Source: Candolleomyces eurysporus
Lineage: Eukaryota; Basidiomycota; Agaricomycetes; Agaricales; Psathyrellaceae
Reading direction: 5' to 3'
Length of the DNA stretch: 64,000 bases
Assembly: GCA_027579435.1 (NCBI GenBank)
Contig: JANBPK010001476.1
Location: 1 to 64,000 of the forward strand
In this document: piece after piece, positions 21,401 to 31,968 of the stretch
Layout of the letters: each line of letters begins with the position of its first letter
Position numbering within the stretch: the first letter of the stretch is position 1
The notes under the pieces: generated by a model
What the model saw: the letters and a program-made list of their open reading frames with translations, nothing else
What the model was told of the DNA's origin: nothing
Database searches by the model: none
Program-made: the position numbers and the translations under genes

Positions 21401-24400
21401 ATGCCTGTTGATACAACCAGAGTTATCAGCACTCGCCGGACGCAAAAGCAGATCTCGGAAGAAGAGCTCAGGGATATTGAGCTCAAGAGATTGCGTGGTC
21501 AGTACATCGTCGTCTTCGTTCTCGAGCACCTCTCACTCAATTTACAGGGGAGCTTTCTTGTGCAGAATGTCGAAGGCTCAAACTGAAATGCGACAAGAAG
21601 GTGCCATGTAGCTCGTGCATGAGAAGAGGATGCGAAAGTATATGTCCCTGTGGTGCGCGCTCGGAGCTCCTGTTTCTCCAGGACGGTTGCTGAGAGGGTC
21701 GTCTAGGTATTCTGTCGGCTGGTCAAGGAACACGGTGCGCCAAATAGTCTCTAAAATCCTACCGCTGTTGAGCTTTGGCGCTAGGTTTATCCTTGCCGAT
21801 ACCGACCAGCTTCATCGCAAGATTTCTGAAATGAGTACCCGGATTCGACAGCTTGAGGATGCCCTCGCTATCCTTCAAGCGTCAATATCCGACGACAGGC
21901 ATCCGCTTCTCAGCGACGACCTTCTAAAGCTCAAGTTTGGGGGAGAATCCCTGGACCATACCAAGCCTACGTCGACCCCAGAGGAGCAGAGCACAAAGGA
22001 GGTCATTGATGCGTTTGGGACCTTGGCTTTAGGAGAGGACGGAAATATCACTTATTTTGGACGGTCTGCTGGCTCAGAGGTGCGTCCCGCATGCCCACGA
22101 TTCCACCAAGTCGCTCATTTCTAGGTTAGACTCTTATGCTGGTACTTCTCTGTCGCTTGGCTACCACGTTTGTCACTGACTCTGAATCAGGCAGAAGACG
22201 AGGAATGTGACGAGGAAGGCGAGAATCACGATGATGGGCTCATACCACTACCCAAAGAAGTCGACGATCTCTCAAACACACTTCCCATGCTCACACTCCG
22301 GCGCCCCAACGTTCGGTCCCTCGAAGTCTTGAATGCCTTTCTTCCCGACCGCGCTAAAGCACTGAACCTATGCAACAACTATCTAAACCATGCGATATTC
22401 TTCTTCCGGCCAATCAAGCATGAAGAACTGCTCGATTCGCTCCTCCCCCACGTATACAATACCGCCACGGTTAGACTTCATGCGAGGGCGAGCGGCCAGT
22501 CCCCCACAGAACCCTCCGCTATCGACGACTCGGCACTACCTCACGCATTAGCGTCTCTTTTCTTCGTCTTCTCCCTCGGCGCTCTCCTGGATATCAACCT
22601 CCGCCCATACAATGCACAAGCAGAGCATTATTACCATTTGGGCCGTGCTGCGCTGTCGCTCCGCAAGATGTGGCCTCCGAGCTTGGAGACGATCCAGGCT
22701 GTCGGGCTTATGGCGACGTATCACAGTCTGGCTGGGAAGAAGTATTCGCGGGATAGTGCGGTATGCTTTTTAGCGTTTAGTTCGCAGAATTCCGTGACTA
22801 ACCGATGCTTTAGTGGTGTATTATGAGCTTGGCAGCCAAGTTGGCTCAAAGTGTACGTCTTTCCCTTTAATAAGAGTGATACCGCTGATTGAGGGTCTCT
22901 TCGGCACAGTTTGGTCTCCGTCAGTATTCCGACATTTGTGCAAGCGCTCATTGATTGGCTGACGGTGCTCCTCTTTCCAGATCGTGATAGTGCACGCTGG
23001 AGTCTGGACCCTGCGACTGTACAGAGACGAAGGAATTTGTTTTGGGAAATCTTCTCTGCTGACGTTTCGCACGTATGTCTGCCAATCGTTGCTACTGCTT
23101 CTGTCAAACCTGACATCCCCTGCCAGAGCTTGGCTCTCGGTCGACCCCCAGCCATCCATTTGTCTTATGTCGACTGCGAATACCCGGAAGATAAAGAGGC
23201 CACCCTGAATGATGCTGGCGAAATTCAGAGCAGCTGTACGTGTATATTTCTGTGCAGTGCCACACCTCTTCTTATTCGCAGCGCAGTCTGGAAGCTTAAG
23301 CATGACTACGCAAAACACATCTTCTACCACGTGGTCGAATCCACCTTNGCAGCTCAGCCTCCCAGCTATAACACGATCCTTGACTTGGATCGGAAAGTCA
23401 GGGAAATGTCGTTCCCGGCGTCTCTTAAACCTTATCTCAGTCGGGAAGACGGCGACGAGATGTATTACAACACTTCGCTCAGCGTACGGGACTTTTATGC
23501 GAGCCAGTTCCGGACAGTCAGTAAGTCGCCTGACACTCATATTATAGATGCTTCCTGTGTATGACTAATATCGAATTCTTCGGTAGCTATGATATACCTG
23601 CACCGAAGCTTCTTTGCTCAAGCGATGCTGGATCATCCAACGAATCCGCTCCAGAGTTCGTTCGCTCCGTCATTCTTGACGGCTTATCGGAGTGCTTCCA
23701 TTATCATCAAGGCTACTGCACACCAATTTGATAGGTGTGAGGGGCTTGCAAAACGGATATGGTTCTTGCTTTATCATACATTCTCAGCTGCCGTAAGTTA
23801 CTACTCTTCTTTCTTTCAACTCGTCTGTGGAAAGTAATTAAACTCCTAGGTTATTGCCGGCACGATCGTCACGAGGTGTCCAAGTTTGACGATGGCGCCA
23901 AATGCTCTTGAAGACCTTAATATGGCTGTTCTTCTTTTCCAGAAAGCGTCAGGTCAGTCTCAAAGAGCCAAAATTGCGTTGGTACGTACACGTGCTTGAT
24001 ACTCAGGTTCCCTCGAGTGCGATCTGTCTGACATGTGGACGGTGCCCAGGTTGTTCTCAAGCGTCTCCAGGACAAAGCTCTCAAGATATTCAACGCCAAT
24101 TCTCATGGTCACCCTCCAGAATCTCATGAAATGTCCGACGATGTGAGTTTTTTTATTCAACCTCCAATAGCGCTATTTCTGACATGACATTTTCGCTCAG
24201 TCAGAAACCTTTGCTGATATTGACCTGGCCATATTTGGCGGACAGACCAGGGTGTTGAACAAGAAGTCGAAGCCGCAACAGGATATCGGCTCCTCCCCCA
24301 CCATGGGCAACGAGGACCGATGGACGAGGGTATCCCCGACGCTATCCTCTAGCTTCCCTAGATCGCACGATACATATGACGGGTATTCAAATTCAAGGTC

Positions 24401-25370
24401 GAGACCGAATAGCTGTTCACCGACCGCGGATCCTTCCTCCTCCTCTTCCTCCTCCGCTATGCCTCAGCATCCCCCGTCCTCTTTTAGCAACCATATACCC
24501 GTGCAGGGCCGGTCGACGTCGTTCTCGATCTCGTCGTCGGCACCAGTCAACGAGGCTTCGTATGCGGAGTTTCTTGTGGTGCTGAGTGGGGCCCAGGGTG
24601 GGTTGAGCTCCCAGTCGCAACCGCAGTCGCAATCGCAGGCGCAGCAGCAGCACAGGCAACCGAAGGACAAGGGGGTGGGAGATACGAGCTCGTGGCCGAC
24701 TTGGGACTCGCCGATACCTACCCCTTCGGCGACGAGTCAGCCCAATGCGGAGGCGCACGAGGCCAGCAGCGTTTCTTTGCCCTCTGTGCCGTTTGATCAG
24801 TGGTTGACTGGTCCACTTCCGCCTGTCCAGCCGTCGGCCTCTTCGAGTGATAGTCGATCTATGGGGCATTTCCCCCCATTTGGGGGTGCTGGTCACCATG
24901 GATCCGCCTCGACTGGGTCTAATCGGAGCGCGGGTGGTACGATGCGACCGGCCTATGTAGGGTCGGACGGGACGCTTCCAGGACCGGGTGGAGGGGGTGT
25001 TTCGCAGTTTGATCTTTTGGAGAATGCTACGTTGTTGTCCGCCTTTGGATTCATGTCGGAGAATCCGCCTTCTTCCTCGTCGACGATGGCTGGGCTGTCT
25101 TCTGGGAGTTTGAGCAACTCGGGTTCGGGGTTGGGATTGGGGTTGCCGCAAGAGGCTGGTCAGAACGCTGGTGGGCTGAGGATCAATACCAATTGTCCTA
25201 CGGCGATGAGCAGCAATAGCAGTGGTGGGATTCCGATGAGTAATGGAGCGATCGAGCTTGGGTTGTCGGGGGAGTCGAGGTTGGATTCGAACTGGCTGGC
25301 GTTTATGAGAGATTGTGGGATTTTGGGGTCGGGGTCGTCGCCGCCGGCTGGTGGATCGGGGCAGAGGTAG
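21401..25370 (+). CDS. Zn(2)Cys(6) fungal transcription factor
   Basis: Start ATG at 21401. After a short N-terminus and one intron, the Zn2Cys6 cluster reads CAECRRLKLKC, then KKVPCSSC and GCESIC. It is followed, after introns, by LSAGQGTRFILADTDQLH and a short coiled coil (ISEMSTRIRQLEDALAIL). The fungal-specific regulatory domain runs from about 22280 (RRPNVRSLEVLNAFLPDRAKALNLCNNYL) through HALASLFFVFSLGALLD, AEHYYHLGRAALSL, ARWSLDPATVQRRRNLFWE, GRPPAIHLSYVDCEYPED and PPSYNTILDLDRKVREM. The C-terminus (24252-25370) is a Ser/Gly/Gln-rich disordered tail with QSQ repeats, a plausible activation region. It binds DNA in the nucleus; targets cannot be inferred. The N at 23348 stands for a real base, since the frame needs it. 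Confidence 0.9.
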
Positions 25371-26605
25371 TCAGTCATCGTGAGCGGATAGTGCGTTTCC
25401 ATGTTTTTCGATGATTCGTCGGTTTCGATTTCTGTCTTTAGGTAGGCTCAGTCCATAACGCTACATGTATATTAGTTTATAATTATTGAGTCACTCTCCT
25501 TGTGCCTACACTGTGTAATATCCTGCCAGCTGCTCATTTATAGCGGGCTTCTCCGGGCCTTCGACGGTGCGTTGGAGCCGTTAGAAAAGCAGAAGTACAT
25601 TCCAAGCAATAATTACATCGAAGCGGCACGATTCCGAGTCGCGGAGACCGGAGCCAAGTATGGCAGTGCCTAGTATCATCGGCGGACCGTCGGACCCTTT
25701 GTGGCAATTTCATTGCGATCAGGTACCTGGTACTTATATGTTCCTACCGCCTCTGGCGTTAGCACTCACACCTGGACATATCATTGACCTTGACTCGAAT
25801 CCAAAAGAAGATTTTAGATGATGTGCTCTGACAACTTAAAGCCTCGGTGCCACCAGCTTTCAGTACCCCCGCTGAGGCGCAACCTTGGGCTTTCGAATTC
25901 GGCCGCGGGACCAATTGTGACGCAAAACCAAAATCAAGCAAGTGATGGAGGCAACCTGCTCACTCCTCAGCGGCCATTTAATTGGAATCTATTCCCATCT
26001 ATCTCCTACAGAACGCTGGGAGCTCCGGTCAGGGATGAAAACGGTGACCGTGAAGGCCGACGCTTGATTTCTCATTCCTGCTTGTGACCTCTGAGCTGCC
26101 TCTCAGAAGCCTAGGACATGGAAAGACGAGGGTTCGGCGGGTACCATCTAGTCAAGAAGCTCGTCCTCAAGACCATCCCCGACCATGTTTACCCAGAAAT
26201 CACCCGCTCTTTTGAATGCTCGAGGTATTCTCGTGAGTGCGAAGAATCTAGAATCAATCCCAGGGCTGTGGAATTTGTCCGATAGCAATCGACCAGAGTT
26301 CTCTACACCTTCGAAGTACGTGCCTAACATCTGGTCAGCTGTTGTTTTCGAACCAAATATGACTGATATCGGCTGCCCAGTCCCGGTGCAGCACATTAAC
26401 ATTACGTTACTCCCCACCCCGTGCAGTTTATCCCTGGGACTGGATGAAGGTCCTCAACGTTTGGTGTCTGGCCCGAATTTCTTCTTCCTCTCAAGTGACT
26501 CCCGAGGTTCAAGCATAGATCCAGCGATGGGTCCATATAAACCCTCACCAACTGGGAGTGAAAGGGTCAGGATCGAGTCCTTTCACCATCGCTCCTTCAA
26601 AACCA
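25371..26605. other. intergenic, upstream of the CE15 gene
   Basis: No convincing gene in 1.2 kb. Its right end holds the TATA box of the glucuronoyl esterase gene. Confidence 0.5.
26536..26541 (+). promoter_or_regulatory. TATA box of the CE15 gene
   Basis: TATAAA, 65 bp before the start codon at 26606, in the context CATATAAACCC. Position and motif fit a core promoter. Confidence 0.5.
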
Positions 26606-27791
26606 ATGGTCTTCATCCTCCGTCTGTTTACCTTCCTCGCGCTTGCTGGCGTCACATTGGCCCAGCAGGACACGGCTGCAGATCGCTGCTCTACCCTTCC
26701 GGACAACCTCATCCTCTCCAAGCTCACAGACCCATTCACCTTCTACAACAAGCGCCCCGTTCGCACCAAGGCCGACTGGGCGTGCCGCCGTGCTGAGCTC
26801 TCGGAGCTCATCCAACGCTACCAAGTCGGCCGCCTCCCTAGCAAGCCCCCGACTTCTGTTACGGGCGAACTATTGGAAAACGGCGCCTTCAATGTCACGG
26901 TCACAGAAGGCGAGNAAAAACATCACATTCACCGCCAAAATTACCTTGCCGGCTGAAGGCGACGGTCCCTTCCCCGCCATCATTGGCCTCTCCTTCCCTT
27001 CCATCACCGTTCCGCCCGACGTCGCTGTGATCTCGTTCCCCAACGATGCCATAGCTAACCAACTGGGTACCAGCTCACGCGGGTCCGGCCTCTTCTACGA
27101 TCTCTACGGCAAGGACCACTCGGCTGGAGCACTCATTGCCTGGACGTGGGGCGTCGGAAGACTCATTGACGCTCTCGAGAAAGTACCCGCAACGAAGATC
27201 AACGCCAAACGTCTGGGAGTCACCGGTTGTTCGAGGAATGGGAAAGGTGCTATCGTCGTTGGCGCTTTCGAGCCTCGTATCCGACTCACTATCCCGCAAG
27301 AGAGTGGTACTGGTGGAGCAGCGTGTTGGCGTATCTCGGACGAGCTGAAGAAGCGCGGAAATAATATCCAGACGGCGAGCCAGATTGTGACGGAGAACGT
27401 ATGGCTGGGAGCCTCATTCAACTCTTATACCGGCCAGGTTGGCGTACTTCCTTTCGATCAACACCTCTTGACAGCGTTGATTGCTCCCCGGGCGGTTTTG
27501 GTGGAGGATAATGCGGGTATTGATTGGTTGGGACCGGAGAGCGTATATGGTTGCCAGCGGGCGGCAAGGACGGTTTGGAGGGCATTGGGTATTGCTGATC
27601 GTATTGGCTTGTCGCAGCCTCCAAGTCATAATCATTGCGCACTTCCTGAAGCGTCCAAGCCGTACGTGAATGCGTTCATCGACAGGTTCCTGAAGGATAA
27701 GGAGGATGCCAACACCACTGTCTTCTACTCTGCTGGAGATTTCAAGTACGAGGAGAAGGATTGGGTTGATTGGGACGTACCGAGGCTGTAA
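26606..27791 (+). CDS. glucuronoyl esterase (4-O-methyl-glucuronoyl methylesterase), CE15
   Basis: Secreted enzyme that cleaves ester links between lignin alcohols and 4-O-methyl-glucuronoyl side chains of xylan. The single-exon frame gives 394 residues once the N at 26915 is dropped. Signal peptide about residues 1-19 (VFILRLFTFLALAGVTLA). Family landmarks: LTDPFTFYNKRPVRTKADWACRRAEL near the N-terminus, the nucleophile motif GCSRNGKGA, the acid in PQESGTGGAACWR, and the histidine in SHNHCALPE. The protein ends YEEKDWVDWDVPRL. No CBM1 module is present, so it is a catalytic domain only. The 1,186-nt span is 3n+1, and dropping the N restores GEKNITFTAKITLP, so the apparent frameshift is an assembly artefact. 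A decayed copy lies at 30853-31376, and the gene converges on a FunK1 kinase. Confidence 0.93.
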
Positions 27792-28107
27792 CGATTTAAA
27801 TGTTGTCGCTCAATTTCAACTTGCTTGATCCGACTTCTTTCACGCAGTTAGCTTTCGATGTAGTTCTATATCGAATGATAATCTTATCTCTAGTTTCACG
27901 ACGATGTTAAAGTTCAAATATACAGCAGGATATTGAAATATGACTTGTACTCAGTATCTGCGTCGAGCACAAGGACATTGAGGCGCCTTGATTGACCAGA
28001 TAGGATTTGAGTGATAGAAGCGATAAAATCGATAAAAATGATATGCGATACGGAGATACTGCAGGGGAATACTGTAAAAAAAGCGAAGAGGAAATCTGGG
28101 TCCATGC
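27792..28107. other. convergent intergenic spacer
   Basis: Shared 3' region of the CE15 gene and kinase 1. It is clearly homologous to 31377-31968 (for example CTTTCGATGTAGTT and AGCA.GATATTGAAA.). Confidence 0.7.
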
Positions 28108-30501
28108 CTATTCAAACCAACCACGACAGTATTCGTACACAGAGCCCAGAACCCCGCGGAGTGCTCTTCGACTAGGCGGACACTTCCTCTTTGACTCCAC
28201 TGGGGACTCATCGAGCTCAGCTTCGTCATAACGACGTTTAGAGCTGCGAAGGAAAGTGGCATTTTGTTCTGCCGGTGTTTCAGGTTTGCCAGGAAGGATG
28301 ACGCTGCCCTCGGTAGGCGTAGTGCTTGGGTGGAGGGAGGTAGCCGAAGTATCTGCTGAAGTGTATTCGGGCTCAACATATTCCGATGTTGACGAATGAG
28401 TGGGAGAGTCCGAGCTGGCCCTGAGAGCTGGAGGACGGATTGATTTGTTTTCATCGACACCAGCCTCGGCTGCCTTCTTCAATGCCGCATCGAACATTCC
28501 AAGGAGACTAGCGTAGTGCTCATCGACCTTTTCCAAAAGTGAAGCAAATCGGTCAGGAGCGGGCTTTCTAAGCTCCTTCCAACCCTTGTACAACAGCCTC
28601 TGTTTCTCGTAGCTGATCTCGTGCACAAATTCCCGGAATTCGAGGAATAGGTCACAGCAAGTCGCTTTCCAGCCAGGATGCATAGCGTCTTGAGCCTCGT
28701 CCGCGGCACTTGGAGCATCGAGGAATGTCCATTCCCTGGCGAAGATGGCGCAGGGGCTACCATCGTTCCGCAGCCACTCTGGAAGTTTTTCATGGTCATC
28801 ATATGGCAGACGATCGCCGTTTGGTGCGTAGGTGAACAGTATGTAGGCGAAGACCCAAAAAAAGGCTTCGATGTCGTCGAGATAGTCGTATTCGGGAACA
28901 AACACTGGGTTCAGATTGTAGCTTCTGAGAACCATCAGCGATTGGAACGTGCGAGTACCCTGCACGAAAAAGAGTTGAGTAACGCAAAGTAGGTCGAAGA
29001 CACGAGAAATATACCGTTCTGAAGTCTACGGGTGTCCCAGACAAGGGTCCCAACGATTTGAGAGCAAGGTCCAAGTCAATCAAGACACTTCGATTGCCTT
29101 CGTCCGAGCCAAAGAGAATGTTGTTGGGAGAGATGTCACGATGAATAATATTTCTATCAAGTAAAGCTTTGTGTGCTAAACTCAAGTAAGCATTCGAGAA
29201 AGCATGAATAGATGATAAGACTCACCTGCAATTGCGTCGCGAAGCGCTGATAGAATCTGAGTAGCCGAGGAAAACCTCTTAACAGATGGTCCGTATGCCT
29301 TCATGATAATCCGGATGGTACGGTTCTTCAATGTATTGTCTTCGAGTGTTATTGACTCTCCCACGAAGTCTTTGGTCTGCGCTCGATTGTCTTCATAAGC
29401 CACCATCTGGCAAACACCTGGTAGTCCCTTGACTTCATCGAGCAGTCTAACCTCGGATGTCCGATCTTCAGCTACCCAGTAGTCCTTGACAATCAACTCT
29501 TCACCATCCGCCGTTCTGACAACCCAACATGTGGTGCCACGACCGCACAGGCTGGTACGCGTGAATGGGCCCCGATCCATCACCAAGTCGTAGAAAACAA
29601 CGGTACTGTCAGGCCGAACTGTTTTTAGAGTCCCCGCGACTTTCTGGCCGTCCGGTCCTATGGTCCATTGGATCGTGTCATCGAGACCGAGAGTTCGTTC
29701 GTCTAGGGAAGATAGACCAAGTATGAGGCGGATGAAAGCATGTGGGTCTTCGTAAATATCGAATGGAGGAGAGTACTGGGTGCCGCTGCGATCGAAATGA
29801 AAGAGTCGGACTTTGCGCCCTGTCACAGCAATTGAGCGCACGAAATTGCGATTCGGCTGTTGAATGAATATATGCCTGTACATAGTGTGATGAGTAATTT
29901 TGTTCACGAGATGGCAACGAGTGGTCGCTTACTTTGCATGCGTCGCCATTGCAGCAACCTGGGCAAACTCATCTGTTGGCGCTTCTTTTAAGCTAACGCC
30001 GACGCACGCAGCTATATTAGAAAAACCGAGACTTGCCACCTTCGGGGCAGAGAAAGATGGCCCGGAGGCCTTAATGACGATGTCGGGGGAAGAGGAGAAG
30101 ATGATAGACGACCGGGTGGGTTCGCGGTAGATCGAATTAACTTGAGCGTCAACCGCCATTCGTGCGGCATGCGTCTCTTTCGGCGAGAAGTATCGAATAA
30201 TAGAGTTGATCATCTCGGAGAGCGACTGGCGCAATCGGGACTTGCGTGCCAGAGCCTTCGGAAGCCTAGTCCATCTTCCATGTTCGTACTCCCCAGAGTG
30301 GCTTAAGAATCGCTTTATTGCACTCTCAGAAGCCAAACCGACATAGAGAGAGCTTGTCCAAGCACCGTTGGACACTGAAACAGCTGGACCCAATTCTTGA
30401 GTGACCAGATTGCGTAACAACCCTTCCCTCTCCTCATTGGAGTATGTTGAAGACGAGGATGCTGAGGACGAGGATGTTGAGGACGAAGATGTAGAAGGCA
30501 T
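28108..30501 (-). CDS. FunK1-type protein kinase 1
   Basis: Fungal-specific kinase family expanded in Agaricomycetes; substrates unknown. Exons on the minus strand: 30501-29933, 29875-29226, 29175-29015 and 28959-28108. Exon 1 starts with a Ser-rich leader, then EREGLLRNLVTQELG, HSGEYEHGRWTRLPKAL, the substrate-like SSPDIVIKASGPSF and LGFSNIAACVGVSLK. Exon 2: IFIQQPNRNFVRS, LFHFDRSGTQYSPPFDI, the ATP-site lysine in LIVKDYW, and ALRDAIA. Exon 3: the catalytic loop HRDISPNNIL and metal-binding IDLDLA in place of DFG. Exon 4: FQSLMVLRSY, YDYLDDIEAFFWVFAY and a tail with RRYDEAELDESPVESKRKCPPSRR, a likely nuclear signal. All key residues are present, so the enzyme may be active. It converges on the CE15 gene. 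Confidence 0.9.
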
Positions 30502-30852
30502 GTCTAGAATTCAAAATACGGAAGTGATGGTGATCAAAAAGACGAAAATCTGACAATGCACATTCCCACAGTTTGTCCTCCTCGTTTGGGTGTCAACCGC
30601 CGGCCGTGCGGTGCCGCTCGCAGATTCAAACGTCCCAATCAGGAGCTCAAGAACGGCTTTTGCTGGTATCAACATTGAAATTCCGATGGCGATTCCAAGA
30701 AGGAAGCGGGAGAGTGTTATAAATATACACAGGCGCGAATGGGACCAGTCCTTCGTACTCGCGGCCTACCGTCCCAAAGAGCACGCCTTGAACTGGGTAC
30801 CTTGAGCCTAAGAATGTTCCGTAGAGCGGAGTGAGCCTTATCTTGGAGTCGT
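30502..30852. other. intergenic between kinase 1 and the decayed CE15 copy
   Basis: Contains an old repeat (about 30635-30840) related to 40800-41015, including TATAAATATACACAGG. It could provide the kinase 1 promoter on the minus strand. Confidence 0.55.
30635..30840. repeat. diverged repeat shared with 40800-41015
   Basis: The two segments align over about 200 bp in the same orientation. Shared pieces include CCAATCAGGAG, TCAACATT, GGGAGCGGG-like, ATAAA.A..CACAGG, CCAAA.GAGCA and TTGAGCC.AAG.A. No ORF is preserved. It may be a relic of a duplicated promoter or of a mobile element. Confidence 0.65.
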
Positions 30853-31376
30853 GGAAATGGCATTGTTGGCGCTTTCGAGCCTCGTATCCGACCCACTATT
30901 CCGCAAAGAAGTGGCGCTGCTGGAACAGAGCGTTGGGATATTTTGGACAGCCTGAAGGAGCACGTAGATAGCGCCTAGATGGCGAGCCGTGTTGTAACGG
31001 AGAACGTATGACTGGGATCCGCCTTCAATTATTATATCAGCCAGGTTGGGGTACTTCCTTTCGATCAACGCCTCTTGAAAGTATTGATTGCTCCCCGAGC
31101 AGTTTTGGGAAAGGAAAATGCAGCTATCGATTGGCCGAGGCTGGAGAGTGTGTGGAGCTGCCAATGGGCTGCAAGGACGGTTTGGAGGGCATTAGGTGTT
31201 GCTGATCATGCTGATTTGTCGCAGAATCCAGTCCACAGCGCTTCTTTAAGCGTCCAAGCCGTATATATATGTGGACGCATTCATCAATAGGTTCCTTCAT
31301 CATAAGGACATGAACACTACTGTCTTCTACACTGCGGGAGATTTCAAGTGCGAGGACTGGGTTGTACCGAGACTGT
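30853..31376 (+). pseudogene. decayed, 5'-truncated CE15 glucuronoyl esterase copy
   Basis: Homologous to the 3' half of 26606-27791, starting at GAFEPRIR and continuing through RVVTENV, GVLPFDQRLL, LIAPRAVLGKENAAIDW, WAARTVWRALGVADHADLSQ, NTTVFYTAGDFK and VPRL. It has in-frame stops (TAG near 30975 and TGA near 31009) and frame changes. The catalytic serine region is absent and the SHNHC histidine motif is lost. It cannot encode an active esterase. Together with kinase 2 it shows that a CE15-kinase unit was duplicated. Confidence 0.9.
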
Positions 31377-31968
31377 GCAGCTCAACTTCATCTCACTGTT
31401 CCGACTTCCTTCAAGCAGTCGACTTTCGATGTAGTTGTGAGTGCACGCCGTGTGCACTTGCACTCACCATTTATCCGTTCCGTCTCGACTCTCAGGGACT
31501 CGGCCGATTATATTAGGTATAACAGTAGCCACCTATCTCCTGTATCGACAAGGCTACCTGCTCTAGCTCACCTCTCTTCCTTGTCCCCCCTCATTCCTTG
31601 GTACCGAATCCATCTGATTTTTCTTACGACTACTCGAGGATTCGTCTAGTTACCCCCTTAGGTTGATCGCTCGTCTATATAATTGGTTCACACCCGTTTC
31701 TATGTTCTGCATACCTCTATCGACGATCTGAATCTTGCTTTTAGTTTTACAATGATATTCGTTTCAAATAGACAGCAAGATATTGAAAGGTGACTTGTAC
31801 TTTGAATGTGAGTCGAGGACACAAGGACACCGGGGTGTTTCAGTAACCACAGGCTTTGTATAGAAGCAATAGAATGAACGAGAATAGTACACAAAAAGGA
31901 GATACTGTAATACAAATATGGAAGAAAATACTGGACAAAAAGGAAAGGAAACTGCAGCCCGTGCCGAC
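31377..31968. other. convergent spacer, copy 2, with an insertion
   Basis: Both ends match 27792-28107; the middle (31436-31711) has no counterpart there. Confidence 0.7.
31436..31711. mobile_element. possible solo LTR or similar insertion, about 276 bp
   Basis: The segment is absent from the homologous spacer of copy 1. It starts TGTGAGTGCACG and ends TTCTGCA, so it has TG..CA ends. It contains ATTAGGTATAACAGTAG and TATATAATT, the latter a possible TATA box, and has a hairpin-forming TGAGTGCA..TGCACTCA at the left end. I find no clean target-site duplication, so the class and exact ends are uncertain. Confidence 0.4.

Noticed and set aside
24417..25151. Arg-rich minus-strand frame opposite the Zn2Cys6 factor tail
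   Set aside because: Shadow of the Ser/Gly-rich plus-strand coding sequence.
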